Below, one piece after another: positions 57,684 to 64,000 of a stretch of DNA of 64,000 nt. Source of the stretch: Armigeres subalbatus (taxonomy: Eukaryota > Arthropoda > Insecta > Diptera > Culicidae); assembly GCF_024139115.2 (NCBI RefSeq), contig NC_085140.1:154468452-154532451 (forward strand). The letters are read 5' to 3'. Position 1 is the stretch's first letter. Every line of letters begins with the position of its first letter. The notes below the pieces were generated by a model that was given only the letters and a program-made list of their open reading frames with translations, was not told the origin of the DNA and did not search any database. A program made the translations under genes and the position numbers.

Positions 57684-60662
57684 TCATCTCCTTCGCTCAC
57701 TATCCAGTGCTCTCTGGTCTTCACGCCATTTTCGCTGCAACGACAGCATGATCTGCGTTACTGCTCTGTTCACCATGTTCCACGTATTTTCATTTTCGCA
57801 CATTTCCTGAACGATGTTGTCGGGATTTATGCTTCGAGTGCTGACCGTTGAGATCCAACTCCGTTCTGCCCTGAATCGTGAACAGTCGAATATCACGTGC
57901 TCCGGTGTTTCTTCACAGTTCGGACAGGCCGGACAAAGTGGAGACTCTGCGTGTCCGAATCTATGCAAATACTTCCTGAAGCATCCATGGCCTGACAGGA
58001 ACTGCGTCAGAAAGAAGTTGACTTCTCCGTGTTTTCTGTCCTCCCACGACTGCAGGTTCGGAATGAGCCGATAGGTCCACCTTCCTTTCGAACTACTGTC
58101 CCAATCCTGCTGCCACTTTCGCATCGAATCGACTCTCGCAATCTTGCGTGCTCCCATCGTTCCACGTAGTCCATAGCAGGCACAATCTTCCTCCAATAAG
58201 ATTTTGATGGGAGTCATGCCTACTATGACGCAGACCGCATCCATCGAAATGGTCCGGTACGCACTTGCCACCCGCATAGCCATTAACCTGTATGTGCTGT
58301 TGAGCCGTGTCAGGTTCCTTTTCGTGATTCCTCCTGCCGCCCAGACGGGAGCACCGTATCTGAGTACAGAAGTAGAAACGCTGGCTATGAGTCTCCTCTT
58401 TCTGCTACTAATCGCAGAGCTATTCGCCATTACTCTGGTTAATGCTGTGGTGGCTTTTGCTGCCTTATCGCAAGCGTAATCGACGTGGCTGTTGTAGTTG
58501 AGCTGGTCATCGATCATCACCCCCAGATGCTTCACTTCTCGCTTCGACTCGATGGTGACCTCCCCGACCGTGATTGTAGTCTGCTAAACTGCTTTTCGAT
58601 TGCTGATTATCATCACTTCGGTTTTATGGTGGGCTAATGCCAGCTTTTTTCCGCACATCCAGTTCTCCACTATTCCTATGGCCTCCATAGCACGTACTTC
58701 CACCTCATCTACTGTTTCTCCGATTACCAGGAGTACCACGTCGTCCGCAAACCCAACTATCTTCACGCCTCTTGGTAGTCTAAGCTGCAATAACCCGTCA
58801 TACATAGCATTCCACAACGTCGGTCCCAGGATAGAACCTTGTGGAACACCAGCAGTTATTCGTACTCTCTTTAGTCCCTCATGTGTTTCGTAAACTAGTG
58901 TCCGATTCTCGAAATAGCTTTTAGAATTCTGCAAAGGTATCCCGGAACTCTCATCCTGTGTAGAGAGTTAGCTATTGCTTCCCAACTCGCACTGTTGAAC
59001 GCATTTTTCACGTCTAAGGTAACCACCGCGCAGTAGCGGTTACCTCTTCTCTTTGCTTCTTGGCTGCTTCAGCTGCTTCTACGACTTCCCGGATAGCGTC
59101 AACTGTGGATCTGCTTTTCGGAACCCAAACTGCTTGCACGATAATCCGTTGTCGCCTTCTGTGTAGATAGTTAATCTGTTGAGGATGACCTTCTCCAGGA
59201 GTTTTCCGACCGTGTCTAGCAGACAAATAGGTCTGTAGGACGATGGGTCTCCGGGTGGCTTACCCGGCTTCGGCAGCAATACTAGTTTTTGCCGCTTCCA
59301 GCAATCGGGAAAGTTTCCTTCATCGATGCACTTCTGCAACGTGCTACGGAACATATCCGGGTTCGCCTGGATCGCTGCTTTTAAGACCAGGTTGGGGATT
59401 CCATCTAGTCCAGGAGCTTTGTTTGCTTTTAGGCTTTTCGCAGCAGTGATGAGTTCCTGATTCGTAAGCAGGGCTTCATTCGTACTGGTGTTATTTTCGC
59501 CATACGGTGTGGGTGGCCAGACCGTTGGCTCGTGGTGTGGAAACAGACCTTCGATAATTGTCCTAAGCTTTTCTGGGCACCTCTCTGGCGGTATCGATGG
59601 ACCTCTAATCTTTGCCATAGCGACCCTGTATGCATCCCCCCATGGGTTAGCATCTGCGTTACGACAGAGCTCTTGCATGCAGGCTGCCTTGCTGAGCCTA
59701 ATTTCCTTTTTGAAAGCAGCTCTTGCTGCGCTGAACACAGGTCTACGCTCTTCCCTTTCGACATTGTTGCGGGCTCTCTGCATTCTCCTCCTTGCTCTAA
59801 GACAGTTGCGACGGAGTTCGGCGATCGTTCCATTCCACCAGTAGACTGGACGGCGGACATGTCGTGGCTGTACTTTTCTCGGCATAGTTGCATCGCAGGC
59901 TCGAGTCAATGCTGCAACCAGCTCGTCTGGACTCAGGTTTACCAGGTTGCGCTCGAATCTAATTGCCTCTGCTAGCACCTCCTTGTTAAAGGTTTCTGTC
60001 TTCCACCTAAGCTCTTTGGTACCACACTCACGTGCTTGTATCGCTACTTTCTCTCCGACGCAGTATCGGACCGCCTGATGATCGCTATGTGTATAGCCTT
60101 CGCAGACTCTCCAGTTTATGGTTCTCGTTAATGCAGGACTGCAAAAGGTAACATCAATTATGGACTCTCTGCCATCTCTCCGGTAGGTACTCGTCGATCC
60201 TTCGTTAACCAGATCTACATTTAGCCTAGCAAGTGCTTCCAGCAGACTCCAACCTCTTTGGTTAGTGAGACGGCTGCCCCACTCTAACGCCCAGGCATTA
60301 AAGTCACCAGCGATGACGACTGGCCTCCTGTCGGTAAGCTCCGCTACTAACGTATCCAGCATCTGATTAAACTGATCACTTGTCCAACGTGGGGGTGCGT
60401 AGCAGCTACATATATAGACTCCGTTAACTTTGGCGATCACGAAGCCTTCAGCTGCACGGTACACGATGTCTTGGAAAGGATATCTCCCTACTGTACATAT
60501 TGCGGCGGTTCCAGCGTCATCTGCTACCCAATTACCGTCTCCTGATGGAATACGGTATGGATCCGAAATGATCGCAATGTCGCACCTCGATTCTCTTGCG
60601 GATTGCCACAGCAGTTGCTGTGCGGTATCACAGTGGTTGAGATTAATTTGTATTACCTCCAC
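57684..60662 (-). pseudogene. ORF2 of the R1-clade element: endonuclease and reverse transcriptase, broken
   Basis: About 990 codons, the usual size for R1-type ORF2. N-terminal APE endonuclease: IQINLNHCDTAQQLLWQ, DIAIISDPY, VVIAGDFNAWALEWGS and YTHSDHQAV carry the expected N, E/D and D-H positions. RT: PGLDGIPNLVLKAA, YRPICLLDTVGKLLEK, ITAGVPQGSILGPTLWN and the catalytic FADD (at about 58750). After RT comes the Cys/His motif CPACPNCEETPEHVIFDC near 57900. Lesions: frameshifts near 59110, 59050 and 58920, and a TAG at 58586-58584. There is no in-frame ATG at the beginning; see the ORF1/ORF2 junction finding. In an intact relative it would nick target DNA and reverse transcribe the RNA. Confidence 0.9.
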
Positions 60663-62184
60663 TGTGATTTACCAGACATCGCCTGTTTATACGCTGGACA
60701 TTTCTGACCGCCAGTAACGTGGTCTCTACATCCATCATTCCTACAGATTAGGCATTTCGGTGGCTTCTTGCAGCTTTGCGCTTTGTGGCCATCCTCTCCA
60801 CACCTTCTACAAAGTTTCGATCTATCTGGACCTTTACAATTTCGTGCCAGATGGCCAAATTCTTGGCACCTGAAGCACACCTCTGGTTGCTGAGAGAGGC
60901 TCAGCGAGCACACCGACCAACCGACTTTAACTTTACCGATTTTCAATGCTTTTTCGGCAGCATCTACCGGAAGCTTTATTCCTGCGACCTGTGTACCGGA
61001 TGGCCCCCTTCTTAGCCGGATTGTCATTTCGACGTCTTCCAGATTAAATTGCTCCTTCATTGCGGCAATTACATCGTCTGCCGTTGTAATTTCATCCAGA
61101 TCCACGCATTGGAGGTTCACTTCAGGCGCCATAGCTCTCACTTGCGCTTTATCTCCCACTACCCTCTCTGTTAGCTCCTTATATGACGAGCTCTTGTTCT
61201 TCGAGTCTTTTTTCAACTCGAAGATCATGTCACCCGCCCGTGTGCGCCGGATTTTTGTACGTCGACACCGAAGTCCTTCAGTTCTGGAGCTGTCCTAATG
61301 GTCCGCAGGACCTCCAGATATCCTTCCTCGCTAGTCTTCACTAGAATCGCCTCGCCTTTCTTTTTCACGCTTCTTTTGATGACATTTTGTCTTTCGCTCG
61401 CATTGATCCGATTCTTTTTTGTCTTCTTTTGGACCACCTGCCAGGGTGACCTTCTGTTGCTATCGCCGGTCTCTTCCGGCTCTGCGACAGCCATGCGTTT
61501 GAGTAGACCGTCTCTTTGTTTTTTGGAGCCTCCTGGTCTTTCGTCTCCGGGCGAGGACCTATGCCTCTTAGGCAAGGATGCCGGTGTGTTCTCCGGTTGC
61601 ACTATCTTCTCTTTTCTGCTCTTGTTGGGCTCTTCCGGAATCAGTCCAGGTGTGTCCTTTTGCAGCGCCGCTGATGCAAGGGTGTGTTTTGCATCAGTCA
61701 ATTCTCTCTCAGCTTTTTCTGCTCTCTGCGTTAGGTTGTGCCACTCCGTCATGGCTGACCCAAGAGCCCTCCGGATCTTCAACACCAGCTCTTTGATGTC
61801 CTTATGCACGTTATGCTTCTTGTCGACGAACTCGTGGAGCTCTTCTGCCCAGTTCTTTGCTGCTTGTATCTTCAGCTGTTGTTGAGGCACGTTCCAGCCA
61901 TTGTTCGTGGGCGGCTTCTGCTCATTATTATCACCTTGTTTGCTTACTTGCGTTAGCCTTCGCGGTATAACCGCCTGGCGCTGTTCTTCCGCCTTTTTGG
62001 TCTGCTGAGGCGGAGACCTCGTCAAACCACTTGTGACGAACGGATTCGACACACTTGCTCCTTCGTTGAGTTCTAAATTGTTCTTCATGTTGAAAGGGTC
62101 CCCCCTCCGGATCGTTATCTCTGCCCGTTGTAGATAGTCGCCTATAATGATCCCATGGGTACCTATGCAAGCAGTGAGGTGCAA
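60653..62184 (-). pseudogene. ORF1 (gag-like) of the R1-clade element, one frameshift
   Basis: The N-terminal part (62184-61225) is polar, with a probable coiled coil (KKHNVHKDIKELVLKIRRAL, TQRAEKAERELTDAKHTLAS) and basic nuclear-localisation-like runs (LPKRHRSSPGDE, VVQKKTKKNR). A one-base loss in an A run near 61255 shifts the frame. The C-terminal part (about 61255-60653) has the RNA-binding segment TIRLRRGPSGTQVAGIKLPV and three zinc knuckles: CFRCQEFGHLARNC, CRRCGEDGHKAQSC, and a third starting CLICRNDGC. The likely role is binding element RNA. The true start may be the Met near 62092 rather than 62184. Confidence 0.85.
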
Positions 62185-62783
62185 TGGTTAAAACAGGTGC
62201 TTTAAGGCGCCGTGTTCAGAGCCGGATCGACGTAGATCAGGAATGTTACATCTGAACGTACTACCCACCAGGATTGGTGGCGAGTTTTGAGCGTTTCCTG
62301 AGGCCTGCCAGGTTGTTTATCGGGACGGAGGCAGTCGCACCATTAGCCTACTCGCCGTTTCAAGGAGGTGTCACCTTTCCTTACTCAGGGAACAGAATAG
62401 CACGACCGTCAGCTCATTGTCGTTTTAACCAAACCATAAACCATAAACCATTACTTATCCAATGTCGTTCGCCATTGCCATTTTGCCGTAATCAGAATCT
62501 CACTGACATCGATCCTGATGTGCCGGTGGGCACTCCTGTTTGTCTTGGGCTGAAGTGCTTTGGAAGCGGCACGGGTCGCTTGTACGGAGCTACTTATAGA
62601 CTTGTGGTTTTTTTGTAGAGATTCAACAGAGCCCACTGTTGAACCTCCGCCACGTCCCCTAGGCAGATTCCGCTTGGGCTGACTGGGAACCAGTAAACTG
62701 GTTCCAGGGCCCGGTCATCTCCCGAAGGAAACGCCGACTGGTGGTTTTCCATTGGCGCCCAGGAACAAGTCCCGAGCTCCCAC

Positions 62784-62786
<3 letters not shown>
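62185..62786 (-). other. 5' leader of the R1-clade element
   Basis: About 600 bases between the (TG)n junction and ORF1, starting AGAGGTGGGAGCTCGGGACT on the sense strand. An internal promoter is expected here but no specific motif can be proven. Open frames on the plus strand are not genes. Confidence 0.6.
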
Positions 62787-62851
<65 letters not shown>

Positions 62852-64000
62852 AAAACTACTCAACAAAATGTCACTCATTTTTCGGGCACTTATCCTTAAC
62901 CAATTTGCTCGCAACAAGTTGCATTTCGACGCAGAATCCTGTCCCATTGTTTCCTATTTGAAATTGGCCAGATCGGACTATGGTATCAAAAGTTATGGCC
63001 AAAATACAAAATCCTACGAAAAAATCGCGTAAAAAATGTCACTCATTTTTCGGGCACTTATTCTCAACCGATTTGCTCGCAACAAATTGCATTCGACGCA
63101 GAATCCTGTCCCATTGTTTCCTATTTGAAATTGGCCAGATCGAACCATGGGATCAAAAGTTATGGCCAAAATACAAAATCCTACGAAAAAATCGCGTAAA
63201 AAATGTCACTCATTTTTCGGGCACTTATCCTCAACCGATTTGCTCGCCTCAAGTTGCATTCGACGCAGAATCCTGTCCCACGATCTCCTTTTTTAAATTG
63301 GCCAGATCGAACTATGGGATCGAAAGTTATGGCCAAAATACAAAATCATACGAAAAAATCGCGTAAAAAATGTCACTCATTTTTCGGGCACTTATCCTCA
63401 ACCGATTTGCTCGCAACAAATTGCATTCGACGCAAAATCCTGTCCCATTGTTTCCTATTTGAAATTGGCTAGATCGGACTATGGGATCAGGAATTATGGC
63501 CAAAATACAAAATCCTACGAAAAAATCGCGTAAAAAATGTCACTCATTTTTCGGGCACTTACTCTCAACCGATTTGCTCGCAACAAATTGCATTCGACGC
63601 ACAATCCTGTTCCATTGTTTCCTATTTGAAATTGGCCAGATCGAACTATGGGATCAAAAGTTATAGCCAAAATACAAAATCCTACGAAAAAATCGCGTAA
63701 AAAATGTCACTCATTTTTCGGGCACTTATCCTCAACCGATTTGCTCGCAACAAGTTGCATTCGACGCAGAATCCTGTCCCATTGTTTCCTATTTGAAATT
63801 GGCTAGATCGGACTATGGGATCAGGAGTTATGGCCAAAATACAAATTCATACAAAAAAATCGCGTAAAAAATGTCACTCATTTTTCGGGCACTTATCCTC
63901 AACCGATTTGCTCGCAACAAGTTGCATTCGACGCAGAATCCTGTCCCGTTGTTTCCTATTGAAAATTGGCCATATCGGACTATGGGATCGAAAATTATAC
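62787..64000 (+). mobile_element. Satellite-bearing element, copy 5, right part, reaching window end
   Basis: (TG)n at 62787-62848, then CGCAAAACTACTCAACAAAA and units starting GTCACTCATTTTTCGGGCAC at 62870, 63038, 63205, 63372, 63539, 63706 and 63873 (spacing 167-168). The last unit is 128 bases long at the window edge and carries the same variants as the terminal unit of copy 4. Confidence 0.92.

Larger units (their letters stand above)
57187..62786 (-). mobile_element. R1-clade non-LTR retrotransposon, nearly full length, in (TG)n
   Basis: Sense is the minus strand: a leader of about 600 bases (62786-62185), ORF1 (about 62184-60653), ORF2 (60662-57684), a 3' UTR of about 490 bases, and A12 at 57198-57187. 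Both sides are (TG)n of the host element, with no other sequence at the junctions. Three zinc knuckles in ORF1, an N-terminal APE-type endonuclease, RT, and a C-terminal Cys/His motif fit the R1 clade. The copy carries at least four frameshifts and one premature stop, so it is inactive but fairly young. Confidence 0.88.

Noticed and set aside
62980..63666. Frames with HSFFGHLSSTDLLATSCIRRR-like repeats
   Set aside because: The unit is 167 bp, not a multiple of three, so frames shift from unit to unit; this is satellite, not a repeat protein.

Overview
This window looks like transposon-dense, gene-poor DNA from a culicine mosquito, most likely Aedes. The evidence is repeated copies of a Feilai-type tRNA-derived SINE, many TA-flanked MITEs, RTE-like, R1-clade and other non-LTR retrotransposon remains, long (TG)n and (TA)n microsatellites, and short intron-split genes for secreted structural proteins with insect-type TATA/TCA core promoters. 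I see no bacterial features, rRNA genes, real tRNA genes or CRISPR arrays.

Genes. Only three host genes can be supported. All are small and encode low-complexity secreted proteins of cuticle or eggshell type: 6892-7815 (minus, 3 exons, 259 aa, nine-residue PISFQ repeats), 9745-10138 (plus, 2 exons, 110 aa, Tyr-rich tail) and 23859-24571 (minus, 2 exons, 217 aa, Gly-rich then Ala/Pro-rich). Each has a TATA box and an initiator-like site at the expected spacing. Two of them have a first exon of only 3 or 5 codons that interrupts the signal peptide.

Layout. 1-6.7 kb: MITE fragment, a degenerate 23-bp repeat, a SINE, a foldback element with about 96-bp terminal inverted repeats (TIRs), and a dead Tc1-like transposon. 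6.8-10.1 kb: two genes. 11.6-13.7 kb: about 89 copies of a 21-bp minisatellite. 13.8-22.7 kb: non-LTR debris, SINEs and several MITEs, some with exact target-site duplications (TSDs). 23.8-24.7 kb: third gene. 25.9-29.7 kb: an inverted array of about 132-bp units, then a C-poor array built on an 11-bp unit. 30-43 kb: MITEs, Feilai copies, RTE-like remnants, and elements carrying internal arrays of about 165 bp. 43.8-46.2 kb: an internally deleted non-LTR element with a second retrotransposon tail inserted in it. 49.7-54.9 kb: a 5.2-kb non-coding composite with hAT-like ends and a matching 8-bp TSD. 55.9-64 kb: two head-to-tail copies of a satellite-bearing module, the second split by a nearly complete 5.6-kb R1-clade retrotransposon sitting in its (TG)n tract.

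Most long open frames here are artefacts of repeats whose unit is a multiple of three, or are retrotransposon relics. Function was read from the three gene models and from conserved retrotransposon motifs. Everything else is structural inference, and no database search was possible.
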